From NCBI GenBank assembly GCA_033030425.1, contig JAUFSD010000002.1:930001-994000 (forward strand): a DNA stretch of 64,000 nt, in the 5' to 3' direction. Of the stretch, positions 23,901 through 33,562 are shown one piece after another. Origin of the DNA: Verpa conica (taxonomy: Eukaryota > Ascomycota > Pezizomycetes > Pezizales > Morchellaceae). Within the stretch, counting starts at the first letter, position 1. Every line of letters starts with the position of its first letter. A program made the position numbers and the translations under genes. The notes under the pieces are model-generated. The model ran no database searches. It was not told the DNA's origin and saw only the letters and a program-made list of their open reading frames with translations.

Positions 23901-25347
23901 CCCTCAACCAAAAAAGGTAGTCAAAAGCAGATGGGTGTACACCCAGAAACTTGGACCAAGTGGCGAAATTACTCGATACAAAGCACGTTTTGTGGCCAAA
24001 GGCTTCTCTCAAGTATACGGAGTCGACTACGAAGAAACTTTTTCCCCAGTGTTTCGGTATGAATCCCTGAGAATGCTATTTGCGATCCTAGCATCCCACC
24101 CAGCAAAATGGGACACGCGACAAAGTGATGTGAAAAATGCCTTTTTAAACGGAAAAATAAAGGAAGAAGTATATGTCGAACAACCACTAGGGTACGAAGT
24201 AAAGGGGGGACAAGTACTAAAGCTCAAGAAAACACTTTACGGACTAAAACAGTCACCTCGAGAATGGCACGCTGTGCTATTCAAAGAACTCGAAACTTTA
24301 GGACTCAGACGAAGTTCCTTCGACCCAAGTGTGTTTATAAATCAGAACGGAACCCTGATCATAGCCGCCTTCGTTGACGACCTAGGAACCTTCTTCTGTG
24401 ATACAACAGAAGACGAGCGAGTAGCCTCACACCTAGCCAAAACCTTTCGGATGACAGATGGGGGAAAAATAACCTGGATAGTTGGGATAAAAGTAGTTGT
24501 TTCTGAACAACAAGTAGCCCTCAGTCAATCAGCCTATATCCAACAAGTTCTCGAACGATTTGATATGATGGAGTGCCGGACGGTCACCACCCCCTTTGAA
24601 AATCATGGACTGGTAGCGTCAGAACCAGGAACTGCCACCAGCGCGGAGATAGCACACTATCAAGCAATAGTAGGATCGTTAATGTATGCTGCACTAGGCA
24701 CCCGACCAGATATAGCGTTTGCGGTAACCTTTCTGTCACAATTCTCATCTAACCCAGGACCCGAACATACAACAGCGCTACAGAGAGTACTTCGGTATCT
24801 GCGAGGAACCATCTATCAAGCATTAGTGTACCCACGAGTGGTTAGCCAAAACATGTCGCTAAAAGGATTCGCTGATGCAAGTCACGCCTCCGACATGGAC
24901 TCCCGAAGATCCTTCTCTGGCAACTGTTTTCTACTCAACAACTGCTTAGTCACGTGGAAGACCGAGAAACAAAAATCAGTAGCTATTTCGTCAACAGAAG
25001 CGGAATACATGGCATTATCGGAGGCAGCCAGACAAATGGTGTGGCTAAAAAGAGGACTCGACGAACTAGCACTCTGGTCAGAACAAAAACGCGTGTACGA
25101 ACTGTTTGGCGATAACACCGGGTCACTAGCTCTCACCAGGAATCCAGTTTTCCATCGTCGATCAAAACACATTGAAACACATTTTCATTATATTCGAGAA
25201 AGGTATTCAGCGGGGGATTTTTTACTTTTATATGTACCAACTGCAGACAATGCAGCGGATTTGTTTACCAAAGGACTGGGGCGCTTAAAGCATGTAACTT
25301 TTCTTAAACAACTTAACTGTCTTGAGCAAGGGAGGGTGTTGGAATGA
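20920..25347 (+). CDS. Copia Gag-Pol polyprotein
   Basis: A single 1475-codon frame with ATG in a good context (AACGATGTCC). Gag covers about residues 1-260. A variant zinc knuckle starting ECGFCKKNG near 265 has the pattern C-X2-C-X9-H-X4-C. The protease motif WIFDTGATDHMSG is near 378. The pre-integrase domain has WHQRLGHL near 501. The integrase DD35E triad is D563 (HSDLS), D626 (RTDNGGEY) and E662 (VAERFNR). A serine tract near 801-820, encoded by TCC repeats, links integrase to reverse transcriptase. The reverse transcriptase has YKARFVAKGFSQ, LYGLKQSPREWH and FVDD near 1151, where YVDD is usual. RNase H has FADASHASD near 1316 and STEAEYMALSEA. No frameshift separates gag from pol. Confidence 0.96.
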   Translation: MSDNESNPSRIPTLAKKLTGKDNYRKWRFEAEVALKYYRTIDLVKGIAKEPVDPGTYDSTSETSAADHLASQKAYKKAYRKWEDKTNWAVSFILNNIDEEVKDVIPQDGNPAVLWKALEEQFDLQTVTTLFMTFANLTSLQYSPEISLKDHLTTFANIWRTVVQQCAGAQKDDADDFAWHLKNMTKSNMSKKNFLLQTLRHESLANVVENVLSKESITFAEIHDKLMAIAQNREISGPDAGSFNVKNGQKPAEGKPPSRDPTKECGFCKKNGDYYKNHTTKECNKKKKAKKEAKQNSANISEITVACWIITTPYTSFIDQCFIDTEYPEFSPKISAPEYADEWTDMNWERPADPLMVTEQNNYCLTTNTGRQDQWIFDTGATDHMSGRTFGPVTTQTGMVNAAGHNIPISGNSTARIEGSIMPIVLTKVLHVPKLGSTNLISWRRLAEKGFTMEGKGKEIRIIKDGVVQGKVTLDEQSRLYTLDQAKVTATALTVNKSSLWHQRLGHLPSDGLRKIKRMVQDPQLLPDKFEGCTACQLGKATKLPRIPSTSKTSRVLELVHSDLSGKQSTQAPGGYHYFMSLIDDFSRFTVVVLLKNKSDAPEAIEKYILAVETQTGLTVQRFRTDNGGEYVNATLKKVFSQKGIKHETTVPYSHESNGVAERFNRTIQDLVRTAGVSSGLPPSLWGEAVAMLTHVKNRLPHSALKQTPFEAYYKRKPTIGHLRYFGETAYVFCPPEARKPGTKLSPRAEEGKICGFGESQQEYRVYIPARKQIIRSRDVRFEKFTVRKETSSGFFPERPFSSSSSSSSSSSSSSSSDSLSDSEKEEETETREELVVSPQPPDQELPPPSTVELVNFPGDFRERQETSDESSESDKEEEGEITMTFEDEDMEDMGQGPSTPPRWPLGSEPPSAPSHPNEWVKPKDADIPLVRRKGQREVKKPVRLLEELLTITSCPTTFKEAISGKDKGKWEEAMKEEYEALILNEVWEVVPRPPQPKKVVKSRWVYTQKLGPSGEITRYKARFVAKGFSQVYGVDYEETFSPVFRYESLRMLFAILASHPAKWDTRQSDVKNAFLNGKIKEEVYVEQPLGYEVKGGQVLKLKKTLYGLKQSPREWHAVLFKELETLGLRRSSFDPSVFINQNGTLIIAAFVDDLGTFFCDTTEDERVASHLAKTFRMTDGGKITWIVGIKVVVSEQQVALSQSAYIQQVLERFDMMECRTVTTPFENHGLVASEPGTATSAEIAHYQAIVGSLMYAALGTRPDIAFAVTFLSQFSSNPGPEHTTALQRVLRYLRGTIYQALVYPRVVSQNMSLKGFADASHASDMDSRRSFSGNCFLLNNCLVTWKTEKQKSVAISSTEAEYMALSEAARQMVWLKRGLDELALWSEQKRVYELFGDNTGSLALTRNPVFHRRSKHIETHFHYIRERYSAGDFLLLYVPTADNAADLFTKGLGRLKHVTFLKQLNCLEQGRVLE
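25328..25336 (+). other. Polypurine tract
   Basis: AAGGGAGGG lies directly before the TG of the 3' LTR, the standard site for plus-strand DNA priming. It is inside the final codons of Gag-Pol. Confidence 0.85.
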
Positions 25348-25659
25348 GTGACACTCTGTGAAGTTAAGTGTGGCGAATACGGGGTGTGGCAACACCGGAG
25401 GAATAGAATCCCGGATGGTCCGGTAGGGTAACCAGGCGGGGGAATAGTATAACCGACGGAAGGAAATTCTATCCGAGCATCGGAAGAATTGTATGGTAAT
25501 GGATGGGCTTTTACTTTGTATTTGGGATACGGATATTTTTTATGTTAGCACATTTGTAACTATATAAGCAGGCTTTCCCTGCGTCTTTCTTTAGGTATCA
25601 ATCAAGTTTGTTCTTTAGTTATATCCTGTACAAGTATACTCTTAGCCTATTGTTTAAAA
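25337..25659 (+). repeat. 3' LTR of copia element
   Basis: Same length and, as far as I can read, same sequence as 20497-20819. It is preceded by a purine tract and followed by GTATG. The Gag-Pol stop codon lies 9-11 nt inside it. Confidence 0.95.
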
Positions 25660-25664
25660 GTATG

Positions 25665-26132
25665 CTGTAGGGATTTTACATTGTAGAAATTTTCTTACGT
25701 TTTACTTCCAGTACATTGCTCCAGTCTCTAGAGCCAATTACAAATCTAAGACCCGATCAGCAATGCCGTTGCTATGGCAACGATGATTTCCGCCATAGGA
25801 AATCACTCGCTCTACTATAAGTTAATTGAGTAGCTTAGATATGATTTTAGGTAAAAGGAAAGTTAGCGAATGTGTATCTTGTTCTTATCTGTACTGTCCT
25901 ATTAAACTGTTTAAGTATTTGCGTGAGATTGGTGGACAACTAGATTAGGCCTCAGGATCTAATCAGATTAGATCTGCCCCACTGGGGGTAAGGTATTGCG
26001 ACGCGTCTCCCCCACATACGCTTATACTTCCTGCGGTCCCGATTAGTCCACCACAAGTTCGTCCCATCAGCGTCAATCTGTTAAACATTGACAGACACAA
26101 ACGCCTGTCTGCTGCTGGTCCTATTATCTACC
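25665..26132. promoter_or_regulatory. APC4 upstream region
   Basis: About 470 bp between the retrotransposon and the APC4 start codon. It contains the X-box palindrome at 25767-25782. The copia insertion is about 470 bp upstream of the ATG, so it may displace distal promoter sequence. No other feature is obvious. Confidence 0.5.
25767..25782. promoter_or_regulatory. RFX-type X-box
   Basis: CGTTGCTATGGCAACG fits the RFX-family consensus GTNRCC-N-RGYAAC with near-perfect dyad symmetry. Fungal RFX proteins (yeast Crt1, fission yeast Sak1, RfxA) control cell-cycle and DNA-damage genes. The site lies about 350 bp upstream of APC4. Confidence 0.6.
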
Positions 26133-28935
26133 ATGGAAGACGATAATTCTGAGCCTGATGCTTCGAGTCCTGCTCAGCTGTATGCTGGCTTCCCAGTCTT
26201 GTACCAGAAGGCTCTTCCATTCCCTGCTCGGCATGGCCTTGCCGCATGGAGCCCTCAACTCGACCTTATTGCTATAGTCACGTCTAACGAGAATGTTCTC
26301 CTGTACCGGATGAATGGGCAGCGTGTGTGGGGGTTTGCACATAGGAGGGACAAAATGGGTGTGGATACAAGGGTTGAAAGGCTGCAATGGCGCCCGGATG
26401 GTTCGTCGGCGACTTTTGGAAAATTGTGTTGGATTTTCAGCTAACCTGATATGATCAGGAAAGATGCTAGCTCTGGGATATAGTGACGGCTCAACCAGGA
26501 TATACGACGTTAATAATGGTAAACAAATACACCGTCTCACCTCGGAAGCTTCAAGCTTCGGTAAGGTTACCTGTGTGGGATGGGTTGACAACCATTCCCA
26601 GTTGAGGTTGCCAAGTCAAGCTCCAGAGACAAAATCTACAGAGTGTACACCTCAGGCATTATTTGATATGGACGTAGGTCAAATGCTTCCACGTTTAAGT
26701 ATATTGCCATCTTCTTCAGGAAGGCATGTAGCTTCTTCACTCAACTCCGGTTTATATAGAGCTGATAAGATGACCCTATAGTGACAGCACTTTTACATCA
26801 AAAGTTACGCTTGATGCATTAATAAATTCTGTTACGAAAAGTGGTGAAGGTAATAATCTAGATGTGTTACTAATAGGTGAAGAGGGTGGAAAGATATTAT
26901 TAAAGTGAGTTAACTCTTTTATCTTTGGGGGGTTGGTTAGTGAGTGCTAACCATATTCGGTAGTGTCTTTGATTCTTTTTTAATTGGGACTATGGAACTT
27001 TCATCTCTGTCTGATCAGCTCAAACCTCAATCTAAGGTATGTGTTCTCTCCCAAGCCTTTGTGACTTAACTTGAGTTCTAAATGAAGGCTAGCTTCTACG
27101 TCACACGGCTTCTTCTGATTTATCAACTCACTCATTGCTAATTTCAGAGCCCCGGAGTAATAATATACTGTTTGCAACAATGGATATACTTTTCATTCAG
27201 CAGTTTGGCCAATATTTATTTCAGTTAGCATCAACATCAACAAGAGTTCAGGCGCTCTTGCGGTACATTCAAGAGGCAGTAGTGGCTTTAGAAACGGAGT
27301 TCAAGACTATGAATGATTTGGCCCAGCGGTATGTCAGCATCATCGACGAAGACGTCCAAAAGCAAGACAGCGATGTGTCTCTAGAATTCTTCGAATTACT
27401 TGTGACTGGAGTACCAAGCGAGGTACTGAGGGAATGGCTGGTAGATGTGCTTACAGAGAGAGTATGATAATAAGACTTCGCATAGTAAAGGGCTAGCTAA
27501 TTTGTAGTTTAGGGTCAAAAAAGATGGGAAAAAAGTTCAATGAATGGTTATGAAACCCTCAGGAGACTTGTTCATGAGAACCTTCTCCCTACGTGTGAAA
27601 GATTGACAGTACTTTTTTGTCGTCTAAGAGGCCTAGCTAGATGGTACGTATTTCGACACTCGATTACTAATTACTAGAAACTAATAAGGCCTAGGAAAGA
27701 AAGAGGTAGCCCCCTTGGCCTCGATCCAGATGATTTTACTCGTTGTCTAGATGTTGTCTCAGGTCTTACTGTTTTTGCTCATGAGTTTCTCTTGAAATTA
27801 AATAAGGAACTTGAGCATTTTGCTGCGTTTGGCTCCTGGCTACGACATACTCTGGATGAACTTTCGACCGTTATAAACATAGATGATAAGCCGCCCGAGG
27901 ATCCACAGATTGATACACTGAGGGTCTCTGAGTATATCAGCGACTATTTAAAAAAATCATCTTTGCAGTCCTTCTTCCATCGCGAGGGAGGCATAAAGCT
28001 CAGTGAACACAAAAAGAAGGGTGAGAGTGTATTTGAGCTCTATGCGAAAAGTACCGATAAGGAATCAGTGGCACCCCCAGGGTTTATGGAGCTGGCAAAT
28101 TATTTAGAGGAACTTTGCAAAACGGTTTTTGCCAAACCGCAACAGGCAATGAGGCAGCAGTTACGGGTTGGAAAACCAGTTTTGATTGCAGATAAGGATC
28201 CCGGAAAATTTGACATCAGGATGGTAATGGAAGGAGAGAATCCAGTGGCTTATATCGCACTTCATGATGTAGAGAAGCCTAAAAATGGTCGTAAGTGCAA
28301 CTCTCTAATCCCCTGGGATAACCTTAGTAACCACCACTCGTAGTTATCCTAATAAGATGCGAAATTTCCGTAAATGGATCCTTAAGTTCTGTATCAAAGA
28401 TTGGTTGCGCCAAAGTTCTCCTTTCACCATCAGATTCTATTAATTTATTGGTTGATGTTCAGTTTGTGGATGAAAGCGCAATCATTCTATTACTTGCGGA
28501 GAAAGGTTGTTTATATTCTTGCTTCAATATTCCTGAATTTAGGTTGCTTAACTATTGGCTGGTATTCTAGGTAGTCGCAATTCCGAGATGGTTTCGATTG
28601 CATATGATATCATTACCTATGACGAAAACTACGATCCCGAGGATCTGGCCGAAAGTGTATGCTCATATGCAGAGGCGTTGCAAGGACAGGAAATGGTGGT
28701 TGTGACTAGACGCCAGTTTGAACCCGGATTTACACCAGTACAAGTCGCAATTAATGGTGGCAAGGGAAGGCGAGTTGGATGTGTGATAGCGGAAGATAGG
28801 ATGAGATATATCGTATTCGATTTGGACGGGGAGGAGGATGAAGAGGGTGAAGAAGACGGAGACGAAGACGAAGACGAAGACGAAGACGAAAACCAGCAAG
28901 AGATGGCAGTTGATGATGAGACTGGTGATGAATGA
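26133..28935 (+). CDS. APC4: Anaphase-promoting complex subunit 4
   Basis: Nine exons: 26133-26400, 26459-26723, 26782-26904, 26964-27036, 27093-27461, 27513-27643, 27695-28290, 28344-28505, 28571-28935. All phases agree and total 783 residues (human APC4 has 808). The start has context CCATGG. The N-terminal WD40 domain has HGLAAWSPQLDLIA, DGKMLALGYSDGSTRIYD and DVGQMLPRLSILPSSSG. The middle APC4 long domain has RWEKSSMNGYETLRRLVHE and RLRGLARW. The C-terminus has KGRRVGCVIAEDRMRYIVFD followed by a Glu/Asp tail coded by GAAGAC repeats. Intron 2 is best read as GC-AG (AAG|GCATGT..TAG), because no GT donor keeps the frame. APC4 is a scaffold subunit linking the APC2/APC11 catalytic core of this ubiquitin ligase to the TPR lobe. 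Confidence 0.92.
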
Positions 28936-30477
28936 TAGAACATCGATACCGAAACGAAACAGGAAGTCATTAGTGGGTTAGATCTGCCTTGTGGGCGTAC
29001 AAACACCTAGTAGAAGTCTTTGGGCAGCGTTCTTATTTGGGGGGTGGGGGATAGGCAGTCGGGAAAATTGGATGTTGAGGTGATGCATGCATAGAATTTA
29101 GTCAGGGGTTCTCGGTTGCAGAATTGTGTTAGACTGAACAGTTAACCCAGTAGATATATTCTATGTACAGTACGCAACTTCCACATGGACACAACTGATA
29201 CAGACGTCGGATAACTACTTGCTGCAGACCATTTTTAATTATGCAAATAGCAAGGTCGACCCTTGTGGCCCCAACAAAACCTCTAGCTATGTATCTTACA
29301 TCTATATATATGCCAGGAAAGCAGAGTGTAAAGTATATGTATAAACTATAACTACTGGTACCGGTGCACTCAGAATAGCCTTCTGTAATTACAATAGAAT
29401 GGTGCGTTTAGTGTAAATAGTGTGCCTCAGTTAATATCTGTAGCTGGATTGGAAAGGAGTTTGGTGACGAGACGGGAGAGAAGCGAGATACGTGTGTCGC
29501 CACGAAGCGGTGGTATCGGTGCATACAGCAGGTACGTTAACGATGGGGAAAGTCCATGCCTCACGATCTGTCCTTTCAATAGTTCACATGATACGGTAAC
29601 TCCTCCAGGGTATCGATTGTAGATACCTTTAACTCCAGTGCTTTTGCAAGGCCGCCAGTGGCGGTCAGCACTCCTTTGTCTTTCTTTGCTGATTATAGCC
29701 GCAGCGTTGAACATTTCTCTCGGCTTCTTTAGTTTTCGTGGATGACTCATCTAGGAGCGGGGTTACTATTGGCTGGCAGGCCACTTTGTGCCTAGAGGCA
29801 ACCTCTAGCCGCATGAGGAGCTCAGAGGGGAGAACCATCCTTGTGGGGCATAGATAATACCTCTTGGAATTTCCATCAAAAGAGCCCCTCCTTCTTCACT
29901 CTTCACCAAAACAAAATTCATCCCTCCTTGTTTTTCCCCTGCCTTATTCCCCGCCAACCAGTGAGGAGAAACGTCAACACACACGCAGCTTTTTTGGGAG
30001 AAAAAAAAGCCCCAAAACAAAACAAAAGAGGTTCGTTGCTGCCTCCCAAACACGTTCCCCACCTTGATACCGCGGCCGCCTCCCCCACCTCTCCCCCTCT
30101 TTTTCAGTTGAAAGAAACGTCCCTGATTCCGTTCCCCCTCCCGCTCCTTTTTTTCTCCGATAAATCAGGGAATACAATCTCTTGTTGTCTTCAACGCTGT
30201 GTAACGTCACAATTACTCCAAAGTAAAGTTGTTGTGGCCGCGTCAAACCTTCGAGACTGAACTTTTTCCACAGGAGACAGCCTCGTGCTTCTTTCAGTAG
30301 ACTCCACGACCGCCTCCACCTCTTCTTCCACTTGTTTCGACTCCCAACCATCATCCACCAACGTCCTTTATCACACCTCGATTCTCGACGCCTTGAGTCT
30401 TTCCTTTTCAACGTTGTTGATTCTACCCTGCTCATCACCTCATCTCATCTCATCTAAATAACAAGCCAACCGCAACC
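28936..30477. other. Intergenic region between APC4 and KAP95
   Basis: The first part is the APC4 3' flank. A 107-codon minus frame at 29427-29750 starts MSHPRKLKKPREMFNAAAII; I do not recognise it and it has no clear support. From about 29870 the DNA is pyrimidine-rich and ends in TCATC repeats just before the KAP95 start, typical of a fungal promoter and leader. Confidence 0.45.
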
Positions 30478-33400
30478 ATGAACGTCTCTGAGGTGTTGGC
30501 TAATACCTTATCTGGAGGTACGTTGTTCATCCCACTCTTCCGCCGCTGCCTGAACTCAAAATTGACATTTATCCTTTAGATAATGCTGTTCGTCATGCTG
30601 CTGAAGAGCAACTTTCGACTGCTGCTGCTCAACACTTTGTACGTTGCCTCGTTTGATATCTTATTGTTTTTAGATATTTTGTTTAAATGATCAAACTAAC
30701 GTCACTTGTAGCCCGAGTATCTGCAAATGCTTTCAGCAGAACTCGCCAATGAAGAAACTCAACCATTTATTCGTAGTGCTGCTGGTATCGCCCTAAAGAA
30801 CGCTCTTACTGCTAAAGAACGAACACGTTTGCTGGAGGTACAGCAGAAATGGCTCACCCAAGTCGACCCCACTATCAAGACTCAAGTCCGGGAGAACTCC
30901 CTTCGAACACTAGCCTCGAATGACAACCGTGCGGGGCAATCCGCTGCTCAGTTCATTGCTGCTATCGCTGCTATCGAACTCCCCCGAAATCAGTGGCCGG
31001 ATTTGATGCCTGCTCTGGTACGAAACGTCGGGGAGGGGTCTGACAGCCTCAAACAGTCATCGTTGACCACTATTGGTTATATCTGTGAATCGGAAGAGCA
31101 GGAGCTCCGGGAAAGTCTGAGTCAGCACTCTAATGCAATTCTTACTGCCGTCGTGCAAGGGGCTCGGAAGGAGGAGCCTAACGCCGATGTAAGATTTGCG
31201 GCTATGGTTGCTTTGGGTGATTCACTGGAATTTGTCCGGACCAACTTCGAGAATGATGGTGAAAGGAATTACATTATGCAGGTTATCTGTGAGGCTACAC
31301 AAAGCCCCGACTACAGAATAACCCAGGCGGCGTTTGGATGTCTGAATAAGATAATGAGTCTTTACTACGATAAAATGAAGTTCTACATGGAGAAGGCTCT
31401 ATTTGGTTTGACGATTGTGGGGATGAAGCATGATGAGGAAGAAGTTTCTAAGTTGGCAATTGAGTTCTGGTGTACGGTCTGTGAGGAGGAGGCCGCTATT
31501 GAGGACGACAATCAACAGGTAGTTTCAAAACCACCCAACTTGAACTAAATTTTAGGTTCTAACAGTGCGTAGTTTCAAGCAGAAGGGATGACTGAACTCC
31601 GGCCTTTCTTTAACTTTGCACGTATTGCTACTCCCGAAGTAGTACCAGTATTACTGGAGCTCCTTACTAAACAGGATGAGGATGCTGCCGATGATGAGTA
31701 CAACGTTTCACGTGCAGCTTATCAGTGCCTACAACTCTACTCTGCATGTGTCGGGGGTTTGGTAATCAACCACGTTCTGCAATTTGTAGAGGTAAATCTG
31801 CGCCACGAAAACTGGAGACTGAGGGATGCTGCTGTTTCGGCTTTTGGCGCAATCATGGAGGGACCAGATTTCAAACTACTCGACCCTCTTGTCAAACAAG
31901 CTCTGCCTGTACTTGTTGGAATGATGGATGATAAAGTTTTGATGGTTAAGGATTCCGCAGCTTATGCTCTTGGTAGAATCTGCGAGTGCTGCGGACAGTC
32001 TATTGACCCCCAGCTACATCTACCAAGTCTGATCCAAGCGTTATTCTCGGGGCTGAAAGATAGCCCGAAGATGGCTAGTTCTTGCTGTTGGGCTTTGATG
32101 AACTTGGCAGATAGGTTTGGTATTGAAAGCGAGTCTGAGGAGAATCCATTGTCCAAATATTTCAAGGATAGTGTTAGCGCTTTGTTAGCTGCAACCGAGA
32201 GGTGCATCCCTAATGCTTTATATTAATTTTGGAATTGGGGCTAAATAATTTATAGAGCCGATGCCGACAACCAACTTAGGACTGCCTGCTACGAAGTCCT
32301 TAATTCTTTTGTCGCTAACGTTGGTCAGGATGAGTTGCCATCAATTGCTCAATTATGCACGGTAATTATGGAGAGGCTAGAAAAGACTGTTGGGCTGAGA
32401 GGCCAAATTGTTAGCACAGATGACCGTATCACTTTAGAGGAGATGCAGACCAGCTTGGCTGTGGTTTTAATGGTACCAAATCCGACATAGTTTTAATCAA
32501 TACTTCTATACTAATCTGAGATATAGACCATCATCCAACGCTTAGACAAAGAGATTAAGCCTCAAGCCGATAGTATTATGCAAATTCTTTTGCAGATTCT
32601 CACTACATTGCCGCCAAATTCCTCCGTCCCAGACGCAATATTTGGGGCAGTCGGGGCAATGGCAAATGCTTTAGAAGAGGACTTCACCAAGTACATGGAT
32701 GCCTTTACACCCTTCTTATACAATGCTCTCGGCAACCAGGAAGAACAGCAGCTTTGCTCAATGGCAATTGGCCTCGTTGGCGATATCGCTCGCTCAATAA
32801 ATGACAAAGCAGCACCCTACTGTGATAACTTTATGAATCACCTCTTGAACAATCTCCAGGTTTGTTATCCCGGTAAAAATATAACCCGAAAGTTACTAAC
32901 CCTCAAATACAGAGCAACACTCTTAGTCAACAGTTCAAGCCTGCTATTCTTCAATGCTTTGGTGATATCGCACAAGCAATTGGAGGTCACTTTGAGACAT
33001 ACTTACAAGTGGTCATGGGTGTCCTTCAACAGGCGTCTTCGATTACTGCAAATTCTGATAGTAATTATGAGATGGTTGAATATGTCATCTCGCTACGTGA
33101 AGGTATTATGGATGCATATGATGGTATTATCATCGCCTTGAAATCTGGCGATAAAAGTGAGTCCCCAGGGTGGTATGGTATTGTTTTAATTAGACTTGAT
33201 TATGCTAATACACTATTCAGCATCGCTTCTCGCCCCATATGTTCAACATATCTTTGGATTCTTGTCATCGGTAAATGCCGACCCAAATAAGACCGAAGGT
33301 CTGATGAGGTCTGGCATGGGTGTTCTTGGGTACGTTTTGTCAAAATTGAGTTTTAGTCAACTACAAACCAAATTTATTGACTTTGTGTAGGGATTTGGCG

Positions 33401-33562
33401 GATGCGTTCCCCAGCGGTGAGATCGCGCAGTATTTCCGCGCCGACTGGATTAATGCCATGATCAAGGAAGTCCGAACAAACCGTGAATTCAGCTCTAGAA
33501 CGCTTGAGACTGCTCGGTGGACAAGGGAACAAGTGAAACGTCAACAGAGTCAGGCTTCTTAG
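30478..33562 (+). CDS. KAP95: Importin beta-1 / karyopherin Kap95
   Basis: Nine exons: 30478-30517, 30580-30638, 30712-31518, 31573-32201, 32256-32472, 32527-32859, 32913-33156, 33221-33329, 33391-33562. All are GT..AG with matching phases, giving 869 residues (yeast Kap95 has 861). The start ACCATGAAC is followed by NVSEVLANTLSG|DNAVRHAAEEQL. The importin-beta N-terminal (RanGTP-binding) region has PFIRSAAGIALKNALTAKE, and HEAT repeats run throughout: SLTTIGYICES, NWRLRDAAVSAFGAIMEGP, VKDSAAYALGRICE, CSMAIGLVGDIARSI. The C-terminal repeat ends AQYFRADWINAMIKEVRTNR. It carries importin-alpha/NLS cargo through nuclear pores. The leader is rich in TCATC repeats. Confidence 0.96.

Larger units (their letters stand above)
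20492..25664 (+). mobile_element. Complete Ty1/copia LTR retrotransposon
   Basis: Two 323-bp LTRs (20497-20819 and 25337-25659) flank a primer-binding site, a single Gag-Pol frame and a polypurine tract. The 5-bp target duplication GTATG occurs at 20492-20496 and 25660-25664. Reading the two LTRs side by side I found no difference, which implies a very recent insertion. The order integrase before reverse transcriptase defines the copia (Pseudoviridae-type) class. All enzymatic motifs are present and the frame is unbroken, so the element may be autonomous. It sits in AT-rich DNA between the Sac2-like gene and APC4 and interrupts neither. Confidence 0.97.

Noticed and set aside
29427..29750. 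107-codon minus frame between APC4 and KAP95
   Set aside because: No recognisable motif, no clear promoter or splice support; noted only within the intergenic entry.
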